A DNA stretch of 5,533 nt from Saprospiraceae bacterium (lineage in GTDB: Bacteria; Bacteroidota; Bacteroidia; Chitinophagales; Saprospiraceae): the NCBI GenBank assembly GCA_029262975.1, contig JAJCYJ010000901.1:1-5533 (forward strand), read 5' to 3'. Positions 1-5,533 of this stretch are shown piece by piece (position 1 is the stretch's first letter; every line of letters begins with the position of its first letter). The notes under the pieces were generated by a model that made no database searches, had not been told where the DNA came from, and saw nothing but the letters and a program-made list of their open reading frames with translations. The position numbers and the translations under genes are program-made.

Positions 1-1
1 G

Positions 2-388
2 CTTGCCGTTTTGGGATCAGCAGGGAGCTTCGCTGCCCTTTATTTTACAGGGACACCTTTGAATGTGGGTAGCTATGTAGGTATTATTATGGTTATCGGC
101 ATAATCGGGGAAAATGCGATATTCAATTACTTTCAATATCATGAATATAGGAAAGCGAACCTCAGGGGCAAGGCAATCGTCATGTCTATATCTACACGGT
201 TACGCCCATTTTTAATGACTGTTATCGGAGCAATTTGTGCCTTGGCTCCTCTTGCAATTGGCGCAGGCACAGGGGCACAAATGCACCAGCCATTGGCTAT
301 AGCAGTTATTGGTGGTTTGGTGCTGGCACTACCGTTGTTGTTGATTGTATTTCCTGCCTTGTTGAAAGTGGTAGAAACAAAAGCCTAA
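2..388 (+). CDS. RND-family efflux pump inner-membrane subunit, C-terminal end (partial)
   Basis: This is the 3' end of a large proton-driven RND efflux transporter (AcrB/CusA superfamily); the reading frame is open from base 2 and the start lies outside the window. About 128 residues are visible, against roughly 1,000 for a full pump. They correspond to the last three membrane helices: GIIMVIGIIGENAI (helix 10), a cytoplasmic loop ending in STRLRPFLMT, a helix with ALAPLAIGAGTGAQM, and a last helix starting QPLAIAVIGGLVLALP. The RLRP-LMT and QPLAIAVIGG blocks are hallmarks of the family's C-terminus. The GENAI motif, where many drug pumps have KNAI, resembles a Bacteroidota/Proteobacteria subgroup, so substrate (drug, metal or lipid-like) cannot be assigned. 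The stop overlaps the ATG of the next, broken, gene as TAATG, which suggests that the two were once one operon. GC content is visibly higher than in the operon downstream. Confidence 0.9.
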   Translation, partial: LAVLGSAGSFAALYFTGTPLNVGSYVGIIMVIGIIGENAIFNYFQYHEYRKANLRGKAIVMSISTRLRPFLMTVIGAICALAPLAIGAGTGAQMHQPLAIAVIGGLVLALPLLLIVFPALLKVVETKA

Positions 389-983
389 TGACCAATCATG
401 TTAAGAGCTAATCATTCTATTACATTTCTTACGGGGCGATATATTTCCCGATTATTTACCGAAAAACTTCCATCATACAACAAATGTGGTTCGGGAAGTA
501 AGAGGTATTGTCAGACACCAGCATTTGGGAAAAAAATAAAAAGAGATGTTGCTCCTCGTAGTCTGGTTTCATAACAGTGGTCGTATTGTCAAGTACATTG
601 GGCATAAAGAAGAAAGCCAAAAGTTGGCTAAGCCATGGTTGGAAAAAGAAAGATATCCAACTTGCAAAACAGAACAAGTACTAGCCTGTATCGTTGCCAC
701 CCACCTACTTCAGCAACCTCAAAACTTACTGCAGCAAATTATTTGGGATGCCGACTTATATCATTTGTCGCTTGGGGAATACTACCATTTACAGTTACAA
801 CTAAGGGAAGAAATTAAACGGATTTTTAATAAAGAATATACCGTCCAGCGCTCGATGAAAGAGAATTTAATATTTATTCACCAACACGAATATTTTACCT
901 CCTATGCAAAAACAGTCTTGGAAGAGCGAAAGCAAAAGTCATCAGATAAGGAAAGGAAATTGAGATTTCGGCAACGGAGCTAG
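388..983 (+). pseudogene. HD-domain phosphohydrolase, degraded (frameshift, internal stop, HD to HN)
   Basis: This is the remnant of an HD-superfamily metal-dependent phosphohydrolase, of the type found in Bacteroidota alone or fused to a C-terminal membrane module in proteins annotated as Pycsar-effector-family. Homology runs through different frames. YISRLFTEKLP (440-472) is in one frame. HHTTNVV...HQHLGKK (471-536) is in another, which is cut by a TAA at 537-539. KEMLLLVVWFHNSG (540 on), GHKEES (599 on) and WDADLYHL then continue in that second frame to EERKQK near 936. The family metal ligands are H...HD...D. The HD doublet is here HN, because codon 573-575 is AAC rather than GAC. The segment between LP and HHT is shorter than in relatives, so a few codons were probably deleted. 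The likely original start is the ATG at 388-390 within TAATG; ATG 398 is the alternative. The longest open piece, from ATG 546 to TAG 983, lacks the first metal ligand, and its last ~15 codons read the following ATPase remnant out of frame. The protein is probably non-functional. Sequencing error could explain single lesions, but hardly all of them. Confidence 0.75.
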
Positions 984-1165
984 TCTCCGGTGATATTATA
1001 AATGTATCGGCACTGAGTGTTATTCCGGGAAATGCTTTATTGCTCGACTCCAAAGATCTCTATGCAGATGAAGTTAATGTACTGTTACATGTATTTGATT
1101 AAAACAATAAAATAAATGTTACCTCCGACTCGTAGCGGAAATCAAATTTTACAAACGTCATCCAC
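938..1165 (+). pseudogene. P-type cation ATPase fragment (actuator domain), degraded
   Basis: From about 950 one frame reads GKEIEISATELVSGDI, then NVSALSVIPG, then LLLDSKDLYADE (to about 1069). This matches the start of the actuator domain of P-type cation ATPases, most like the magnesium-transporting (MgtA-like) type, in which ELVPGDIV...GD.IP.D...L.SKDL.VDE is followed by the TGE loop. Here the residues after DE no longer read as TGE, and a TAA follows at 1100-1102. In the same frame KINVTSDS (1109-1132) still resembles the linker after TGE...PVEK, then another stop comes at 1133 and similarity fades by about 1165. The catalytic DKTGT site, the nucleotide-binding domain and all membrane helices are absent. 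The 5' end is also missing: in this frame a TAA at 947-949 precedes GKEIE, and before it the HD remnant begins. It is a fragment of an internal domain and cannot work. The exact pump type is uncertain. Confidence 0.65.
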
Positions 1166-1256
1166 AGGATATATTTATAAAAAAACAGAATTTTGGATGA
1201 TGACTTGACAACGGATTTGGATAAGTTCGAAAATAAAGTTGATAAAAAAAACACTA
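1103..1256 (+). other. decayed spacer before the four-gene operon; promoter not resolved
   Basis: The first ~60 bases are probably the tail of the ATPase remnant. The rest is AT-rich and holds no gene I recognise; short open stretches (for example ATG 1116 to TGA 1203, 30 codons) match nothing known to me. The promoter of the downstream operon should lie here. A TTGACA occurs at 1205-1210 but has no good partner. The Bacteroidota-type pair TTTG and TAnnTTTG is only approximated (TTTG 1216-1219, TAAAGTTG 1234-1241), with spacing shorter than usual. GTCATCC (1157-1163) and GGATGATGAC (1195-1204) form a loose inverted repeat with a loop of more than 30 bases, too weak to call an operator or terminator. 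Confidence 0.35.
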
Positions 1257-1829
1257 ATGATGATATCAAACCAAACGTTGAACAATATTAATATTCGAAA
1301 ATACTACAATAGAGAATTTACCAGTCTTTTGATTCAGCATATTGCCGTATTGATTCTTGGTTTTGGTGTTTTCTTATTGGATGAATACGAACAGCTATCA
1401 AATAGGTTTAATCTGATTGTACTGCTCATAGTAGGAATGGTAAAGGCATTTTATTTTACTGCAGCGAACTTTAAAAACATTTATAAAGTCAGAATGCAGG
1501 ATAAATCATTTAATCATTTTCTTACGCTGACGGGTATGAATATTTTTTTGATTGTCATTTCTTTTGGACTTGATTATTATTGTATCAATAATGTATTGCC
1601 AGGTTCAATTTCAGGTTTACTCTCAGAAACTAAGGTTGAGCAATTCTTTGAATGTCTTTATTTTAGTATTGTGACTTTCAGCACAACAGGTTTTGGAGAC
1701 GTAACCCCTACTAATCTTTACACTAAGGGCTTGGTAGCCGTTGAAATTATTGTTGCTTTTACGGCAACTATTTTCGTTATCGCTAATTATGCCAATCATA
1801 CGAACCAACAAAAGAATGATTCAAATTAA
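1257..1829 (+). CDS. potassium-type ion channel (Ion_trans_2 pore), four-helix form
   Basis: A small inner-membrane ion channel, likely selective for potassium. The pore region near the C-terminus has an amphipathic pore helix (ECLYFSIVTFS) followed by the filter TTGFGDVTP. This is the TxGFGD form of the potassium-channel signature, encoded around 1683-1712. A final helix (GLVAVEIIVAFTATIFVIANYA) completes the inner-helix part. Unlike the minimal two-helix KcsA type, there are two hydrophobic helices before the pore unit (about residues 24-41 and 51-71 from the ATG used here), plus the outer pore helix at about 89-108, making four in all. No voltage-sensor arginine ladder and no C-terminal RCK/TrkA-N gating domain are visible; the protein ends about 10 polar residues after the last helix. 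The start is chosen at ATG 1257. TTG 1239 in the same frame would add six residues, and ATG 1260 is also possible. It is the first gene of the operon, 14 bases before the phospholipase gene. Confidence 0.88.
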   Translation: MMISNQTLNNINIRKYYNREFTSLLIQHIAVLILGFGVFLLDEYEQLSNRFNLIVLLIVGMVKAFYFTAANFKNIYKVRMQDKSFNHFLTLTGMNIFLIVISFGLDYYCINNVLPGSISGLLSETKVEQFFECLYFSIVTFSTTGFGDVTPTNLYTKGLVAVEIIVAFTATIFVIANYANHTNQQKNDSN

Positions 1830-1843
1830 AATGTAGTTAAACA

Positions 1844-2626
1844 ATGAAGGAAAGAAAAGAAATAGGATTGGTACTCTCTGGTGGTGGATTTAGGGGAATA
1901 GCACATATTGGAGTAATTAGATTATTGGAAGAATTAAACATTAGCCCTTCCTATATTGCAGGAACAAGTGCCGGAGCATTGGTCGGAGCGCTCTATGCAG
2001 GAGGATATTCTTCAGAAGGAATAATGGATTTTTTTCATAATACTAAATTGTTGAGTTGGAAGAATTATGCTTTTCGAAAAGCGGGTATCTTAGAACCCTC
2101 TAAATTCTATCCAGCATTTCACAAATATTTTCCTGAGAATAGTTTTGAAGCACTACCCAAAAAACTATTTCTCGCAGTTACCAATTTGGAGACAGGAACA
2201 GGCGAAATCATGCATACCGGCGCATTAATTCCAAGTATGTTGGCTTCTGCAGCATTACCTTTAATGTTTGCGCCCGTGGAAGTAAATGGCATATTGTATG
2301 CCGATGGGGGCATAGTAAATAACTTTCCCGTAAAACCATTATTGCCATTTTGTAAACAATTAATAGGGGTTTATGTGAATCCGTTAGAAATGAAAAAGAA
2401 ACAGGATTTTAAGCATTCCTATGAAGTGATGGAACGCGCTTTTCATATTGGAATCGCTCATCATTCTATCCCTAAATTTTCGCATTGTGATATTATGATA
2501 GTTCCTGAAAAATTGAAAGATCATTCATTAATGGATGTCAATCATATTCAGGATATTTTTGAGATTGGCTATGAAGCGGCTTTGCTTCATAAAGCAAAGT
2601 TACTTCAATTGAGTGAAGAATTTTAA
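1844..2626 (+). CDS. patatin-like phospholipase (RssA-type), 260 aa
   Basis: A serine lipid acyl hydrolase of the patatin family (PNPLA/RssA group), expected to release fatty acids from phospholipids or lysophospholipids. All active-site elements are present. The oxyanion-hole glycine run GGGFRG is at residues 13-18. The nucleophile elbow GTSAG has the catalytic Ser at 42. The Asp of the Ser-Asp dyad is in DGG at residue 154, followed by the usual NFPV. The length of about 260 residues is typical of single-domain bacterial members. There is no signal peptide, lipoprotein box or membrane helix, so the enzyme is probably cytoplasmic or peripheral on the inner leaflet, unlike secreted ExoU- or PlpD-like forms. 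ATG 1844 is chosen because the core motif starts only 12 residues later, as in relatives. The gene lies 14 bases after the ion channel gene and 16 bases before the permease ATG, so it is co-transcribed with them. Substrate is not predictable from sequence. Confidence 0.93.
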   Translation: MKERKEIGLVLSGGGFRGIAHIGVIRLLEELNISPSYIAGTSAGALVGALYAGGYSSEGIMDFFHNTKLLSWKNYAFRKAGILEPSKFYPAFHKYFPENSFEALPKKLFLAVTNLETGTGEIMHTGALIPSMLASAALPLMFAPVEVNGILYADGGIVNNFPVKPLLPFCKQLIGVYVNPLEMKKKQDFKHSYEVMERAFHIGIAHHSIPKFSHCDIMIVPEKLKDHSLMDVNHIQDIFEIGYEAALLHKAKLLQLSEEF

Positions 2627-2642
2627 AATAAATTATTCTACA

Positions 2643-3941
2643 ATGACTTCAAAATTTGGATTAAAGGAAGCTGTTTCAATTGGCATAGGAGGAATGGTTG
2701 GGGGAGGAATATTTGCTGTTTTAGGACTTGCTGTTTCTTTGGCAAAAGGAGGGACTCCCATAGCTTTCTTAATTGCAGGAATTATCGCCCTTCTGACCTC
2801 TTATAGCTATGTCAAGCTTTCATTATCTTTTCCTGATAGAGGTGGCACCGTGAAATTTATAAATCAAGGGTTTGGGAAAGGTATATTTAGCGGAAGTGTT
2901 AATAATTTACTTTGGATCAGTTATATTATTATGTTGTCCTTGTATGCTTCTGCTTTTGGGTCTTATGCCCCCAACCTATTCAAGCTTAGTAGTAGCCATG
3001 TTACGGACACCCACATTTATATGAGTGCAATTATAATAGTTGCCACAGGGATTAATTATTACAGTATTAAAGTAGTTGGCAAAATTGAATCCTATGCAGT
3101 TTTAATCAAGCTTATCATTTTACTTGCATTCGTCGCGATTGGGACTTACGGATTATTAGGGAATCAATACCTTCATCAGCTATCATTTCAAAATTGGGAG
3201 TCACCAACCAAACTTATAACAGGGGGCATGGTCATATTTGTTGCTTATGAAGGTTTTGAATTGATCGCCAATGCCGCTCCTGATATTATTAACCCTCAAA
3301 AGAATATCCCTAAAGCTTATTATATTTCAGTTATTTTTGTAATAATTCTTTACATAGTTATTGCAACAATTACAGTAGGGTCTTTGCCATTTAATCAAAT
3401 TGCAACTGCTCAGGACTATGTATTGGCAGAAGCTGCCAAGCCGATGCTTGGTAAAATAGGATTTACAATAATAACCATTGCTGCTTTACTTTCGACTTTT
3501 TCAGCCATCAATGCCTCTCTTTACGGCGGAAGTAGAGTCAGTTTCGAAATAGCCGAAGACGATGAATTGCCTCACGAATTGACCAGTATCTTTTGGAATC
3601 AACCTATTGGTTTGATGATAACTGCAATTTTAACTTTGATTATCGCAAACACGCTCAATCTTCAAAGTATTTCCACCGCTGGCAGCGTAGGGTTCTTAAT
3701 TATTTTTGCCATTGTAAATCTTGTGGGATTAAAATTATCAAAAAAAATAAAAGGATTAAAGATATTTCCTTTGCTTGGCTTTAGCTTGTGTATAATCGCA
3801 TTAGTAACTCTTATAACTCAACAGTATAGTTCTGATAGAATTGGTGTTTTGATTGCTCTTGGAATAGTCTTTTGTTGTTTTTTATTAGAGTTTATTTATA
3901 AAAAGAATGAAATATTATCAAGTAAAGCTAAAATTAATTAG
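2643..3941 (+). CDS. APC-superfamily amino acid permease
   Basis: A secondary transporter of the amino acid-polyamine-organocation superfamily (PotE/ApcT-like), expected to move amino acids or polyamines across the inner membrane with protons or by exchange. The first helix carries the substrate-binding glycine-rich break GIGGMVGGGIF (residues 14-24 from this start). The sixth helix has the AYEGFE motif (about 201-206), followed by the loop INPQKNIPKA that is highly typical of the family (NP.KNIP.A). About twelve hydrophobic stretches fit the LeuT fold, and the 432-residue length fits. ATG 2643 is preferred: it sits a few residues before the first helix, 16 bases after the phospholipase stop. 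A GTG at 2613 in frame would overlap the phospholipase gene by 14 bases and add ten residues. There is no C-terminal universal-stress domain, unlike some relatives. The mscS-type gene follows after only 3 bases. Substrate cannot be assigned. Confidence 0.9.
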   Translation: MTSKFGLKEAVSIGIGGMVGGGIFAVLGLAVSLAKGGTPIAFLIAGIIALLTSYSYVKLSLSFPDRGGTVKFINQGFGKGIFSGSVNNLLWISYIIMLSLYASAFGSYAPNLFKLSSSHVTDTHIYMSAIIIVATGINYYSIKVVGKIESYAVLIKLIILLAFVAIGTYGLLGNQYLHQLSFQNWESPTKLITGGMVIFVAYEGFELIANAAPDIINPQKNIPKAYYISVIFVIILYIVIATITVGSLPFNQIATAQDYVLAEAAKPMLGKIGFTIITIAALLSTFSAINASLYGGSRVSFEIAEDDELPHELTSIFWNQPIGLMITAILTLIIANTLNLQSISTAGSVGFLIIFAIVNLVGLKLSKKIKGLKIFPLLGFSLCIIALVTLITQQYSSDRIGVLIALGIVFCCFLLEFIYKKNEILSSKAKIN

Positions 3942-3944
3942 AAT

Positions 3945-4796
3945 ATGTCAAGAATTATTTTTGGAGATCTTCAAACCCTTTTTACATTCTCGATAATAGT
4001 CGCACTTACCATCGGATTTTCATGGTTGTTCAATTTATTTTTCAGTCGATATATAAAAAACAACATCAAGAAACTGAATGCAGATCCAACAAACTATCAG
4101 TTTGTGCGCCACTTCCTGACCGGAATTATTTACTTGGTTGGTATCGGGTGGGCTTTACTTACCCTACCCAATATGAAAACAGTAGCTCATACTTTACTTG
4201 CTGGAGCAGGAGTTGTTACACTTGTTGCTGGATTAGCCTCTCAGCAGGCTTTAAGCAATATTACAAGTGGTTTGTTTTTAGTAATATTCAAACCCTTTCG
4301 AGTAAATGACCGGATCAAATTCAGAGATACTTTAACAGGAACAGTAGAGGACATAACATTGAGGCACACGGTCATAAGAGATTTGGAGAACAATCGTATT
4401 GTAGTCCCGAATGCTGTAATAAGCAATGAAGTACTGATCAATTTACATCTTGGAGATACGCGTGTTTGCAAAATTATTGATGTTGGCATTGGATATGGCT
4501 CGGATATTAATTTAGCTCAACAAATTATGAAACAAGAGGTCTTGAAGCACCCGCTACATGTTGATCCCAGAAGTGAAGAGGAAATTGATGCTGGACAGGA
4601 AGCGGTGAATGTGAGAGTGATAGGATTAGGGGCGAGTTCTGTCAATCTACGAACTTGGGCATGGGCACAAGACACTGCAAATGGATTCGTCTTGAATTGT
4701 GATTTACTAAAAAATATTAAAGAGAGATTTGATATTGAAAATATTGAAATTCCATATAGCTATCAAAACGTAGTAATCAAAAATGAAGAGAATTAA
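3945..4796 (+). CDS. MscS-type small-conductance mechanosensitive channel
   Basis: An inner-membrane channel that opens when membrane tension rises and lets out solutes during hypo-osmotic shock; the family works as a homoheptamer. The 283 residues match the length of simple MscS proteins. Helix 1 is at about 11-33, helix 2 at about 54-74, and the pore-lining helix 3 at about 80-115. Helix 3 has the small-residue face LLAGAGVVTLVAGLASQQ, and then the signature NITSGLFLVIFKPFRVNDRI (105-124). The beta domain follows with GTVEDITLRHTVIRD and NNRIVVPNAVISNEVLIN, then an alpha/beta C-terminal domain ending in a charged tail. No extra N-terminal periplasmic domain is present. It is the last intact gene of the operon and starts 3 bases after the permease stop. 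The pairing with a second channel and a phospholipase suggests that the operon deals with turgor or membrane tension (inference). Confidence 0.95.
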   Translation: MSRIIFGDLQTLFTFSIIVALTIGFSWLFNLFFSRYIKNNIKKLNADPTNYQFVRHFLTGIIYLVGIGWALLTLPNMKTVAHTLLAGAGVVTLVAGLASQQALSNITSGLFLVIFKPFRVNDRIKFRDTLTGTVEDITLRHTVIRDLENNRIVVPNAVISNEVLINLHLGDTRVCKIIDVGIGYGSDINLAQQIMKQEVLKHPLHVDPRSEEEIDAGQEAVNVRVIGLGASSVNLRTWAWAQDTANGFVLNCDLLKNIKERFDIENIEIPYSYQNVVIKNEEN

Positions 4797-4893
4797 AGTA
4801 TCTATCACCATCCGCGTGTCGCTCGAATCTTTAGTGGAGGCTCATGCAAAGGATAGAGAAAAAGCTGAAATTTTGATATTCAAAGGAATGTAA
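4783..4893 (+). CDS. possible 36-codon ORF overlapping the end of the MscS gene
   Basis: ATG 4783 opens a 36-codon frame that overlaps the last 14 bases of the MscS gene and ends in TAA 4891. The product begins MKRIKVSITIRVSLESL and is followed by a charged helix-like stretch (VEAHAKDREKAE). I do not recognise it. If one allows a shift near 4875, the reading continues as FDIQRNVREF and stops at TGA 4903, so it could also be the decayed end of some older gene. Overlap with the upstream stop allows translational coupling, but no homology or ribosome-binding evidence supports expression. It may be chance. Confidence 0.2.
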   Translation: MKRIKVSITIRVSLESLVEAHAKDREKAEILIFKGM

Positions 4894-4981
4894 GGGAGTT
4901 TTGAAATTTCTTTTAAACTACTTTTTTTAAAAACTAAAGTCGTCTTTTATAATTAACAATTCACAATGTAAATAATCAACT

Positions 4982-5212
4982 CTGGATAGTGTCACTCAAG
5001 CTGTATTGGACGCTACAATTGGCAAAGTCATTTTGGGCAAAAAAGAAAATTGGCAATAAAGGTGTTGTCATAGGTCCTGTCGCAGCCACCGTCTCTGACC
5101 TTGATGTGGCGCTCTACCTTATATATGACAAGTGTGAAATGACTATTCTCCATCGTGACTACAGCCATTCTATTTTGTTCAGTATCATTAGGGCATTCTT
5201 AATTGGATACTT
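4982..5212 (+). pseudogene. YdjM-type membrane-bound metal-dependent hydrolase, N-terminal fragment, degraded
   Basis: This is the N-terminal ~75 codons of a membrane-bound metal-dependent hydrolase of the YdjM/DUF457 family. That family begins MDSVTQAVLGAAIGE, has GKK.GNKA...G...PDLD, and then HRGFSHSILF, whose histidines and aspartates are the proposed metal site. Here LDSVTQAVLDATIGK and VILGKK are read from 4982. A shift of one base in the A-run at 5039-5044 follows, and KIGNKGVVIGPVAATVSDLD, then HRDYSHSILFSIIRAF, continue in the next frame. The start codon position reads CTG instead of ATG. PDLD is SDLD and HRGFSHS is HRDYSHS, so the metal-site histidines are still readable. After about residue 75 the similarity stops, where the acyl-CoA dehydrogenase remnant begins, so most of the membrane part is gone. 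An open frame from GTG 4989 to TAG 5351 crosses the junction but its ends are read in the wrong frames; I do not call it a gene. Confidence 0.72.
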
Positions 5213-5533
5213 TTTGCAAAGGCTTTTGGAAAAACAATTGATCAGTTTCAAGTACTTAGACACAGAATTGCCGATATGGCAACGGAGATTACAGCTTACC
5301 AATCATTTATGTATCAGACAAGTTATCGGTTGGCGAAGGGCGAACATGTAGTCAAAGAATGTTCGATGTTAAAATTAAAAACCGGTGATCTAATCAATGA
5401 TATCGTATATCAATGCTTACAAATGTTTGGCGGTTATGGTTTTATGGAAGAATATCCCATAGGTAGAATATATCGTGATGTCAGGGTTATTCCAATTTAT
5501 GGTGGAACCTCTGAAATCATGAAAGAAATTATA
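5192..5533 (+). pseudogene. acyl-CoA dehydrogenase, C-terminal fragment (runs off the window)
   Basis: After the TAG at 5189-5191 one frame stays open to the window end and reads as the C-terminal helical domain of an acyl-CoA dehydrogenase (FAD-dependent fatty acyl-CoA oxidation). Clear family blocks are AFGKTIDQFQVLRHRIADMA, LQMFGGYGFMEEYPIGRIYRD and IYGGTSEIMKEII. The YGGTSEIM form, with Gly where medium-chain enzymes have the catalytic Glu, is that of the long-chain (LCAD/FadE-like) group. In that group the catalytic Glu lies in an earlier helix, upstream of the AFGKT block, and that region is missing here. The N-terminal ~60% of the gene (a full protein is about 380 residues) is absent and replaced by the hydrolase fragment. 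No start is credible, so I call it a pseudogene. The remaining part is well preserved, so the truncation may be fairly recent. The C-terminal end lies outside the window. Confidence 0.8.

Noticed and set aside
456..677. Minus-strand open frame of 73 codons
   Set aside because: It lies antisense to the HD-domain similarity and its product looks like nothing known; the same holds for the minus-strand frames at 1623-1811, 2119-2313 and 4241-4489, which are antisense to intact genes.
1157..1204. GTCATCC ... GGATGATGAC inverted repeat as an operator or terminator
   Set aside because: Only six to seven pairs with a loop of over 30 bases and no T-run after it.
1116..1205. ATG-started 30-codon frame before the operon as a leader peptide
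   Set aside because: No homology, no attenuator-like structure and it lies partly in the decaying ATPase fragment; chance is the simplest explanation.
1205..1241. TTGACA and TTTG...TAAAGTTG as a promoter for the operon
   Set aside because: The TTGACA has no matching -10 at normal spacing, and the Bacteroidota-type elements are imperfect and too close together.
4897..4928. AGTTT / AAACT hairpin followed by seven T bases, as a possible terminator of the four-gene operon
   Set aside because: The stem is only five AT-rich pairs with a 13-base loop, too weak to call against such an AT-rich background, though its place after the operon is right.
4989..5351. Open frame of 120 codons starting at GTG
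   Set aside because: Its first codons and its last ~45 codons are out of frame with the two families clearly readable there; it is an artefact of the fusion of two broken genes.

Overview
The window looks like a piece of a Bacteroidota chromosome, probably of the Sphingobacteriia or a related class. The reasons are AT-rich coding, A-rich rather than Shine-Dalgarno-like sequence before starts, and the style of the proteins (an RND pump tail with a GENAI motif, an HD phosphohydrolase of the kind common in that phylum, and a PotE-like APC permease). No RNA gene, CRISPR array, insertion sequence or recognisable origin was seen. Family assignments come from motif recognition and memory of the families, not from a search.

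Layout. (1) Positions 2-388 are the last ~128 codons of an RND efflux pump whose body lies upstream. (2) Positions 388-1165 hold two broken genes joined together. The first is an HD-domain phosphohydrolase with a TAATG overlap with the pump gene, a frameshift, an internal stop and an HD to HN change. It runs in another frame straight into an internal piece of a P-type cation ATPase (actuator domain), which then decays. (3) Positions 1257-4796 hold four intact, tightly packed genes on the same strand: a four-helix potassium-type ion channel, a patatin-like phospholipase, an APC-family amino acid permease and an MscS-type mechanosensitive channel. Gaps are 14, 16 and 3 bases, so this is almost certainly one operon. 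(4) Positions 4797-4981 hold only a possible 36-codon ORF and AT-rich spacer. (5) Positions 4982-5533 are a second joined pair of broken genes: the N-terminal part of a YdjM-type membrane-bound metal-dependent hydrolase (start codon lost, one-base frameshift), then the C-terminal part of an acyl-CoA dehydrogenase that runs off the window.

The intact operon is the functional centre. Two channels, a solute permease and a lipid-cleaving enzyme in one transcript suggest a job in osmotic, ionic or membrane-tension homeostasis, possibly with the phospholipase changing the bilayer that the channels sense. This is inference from gene content. The operon has a head-to-tail gene fusion remnant on each side, so it appears to be a retained block in an accessory region that has otherwise been eroded by deletions and point mutations.
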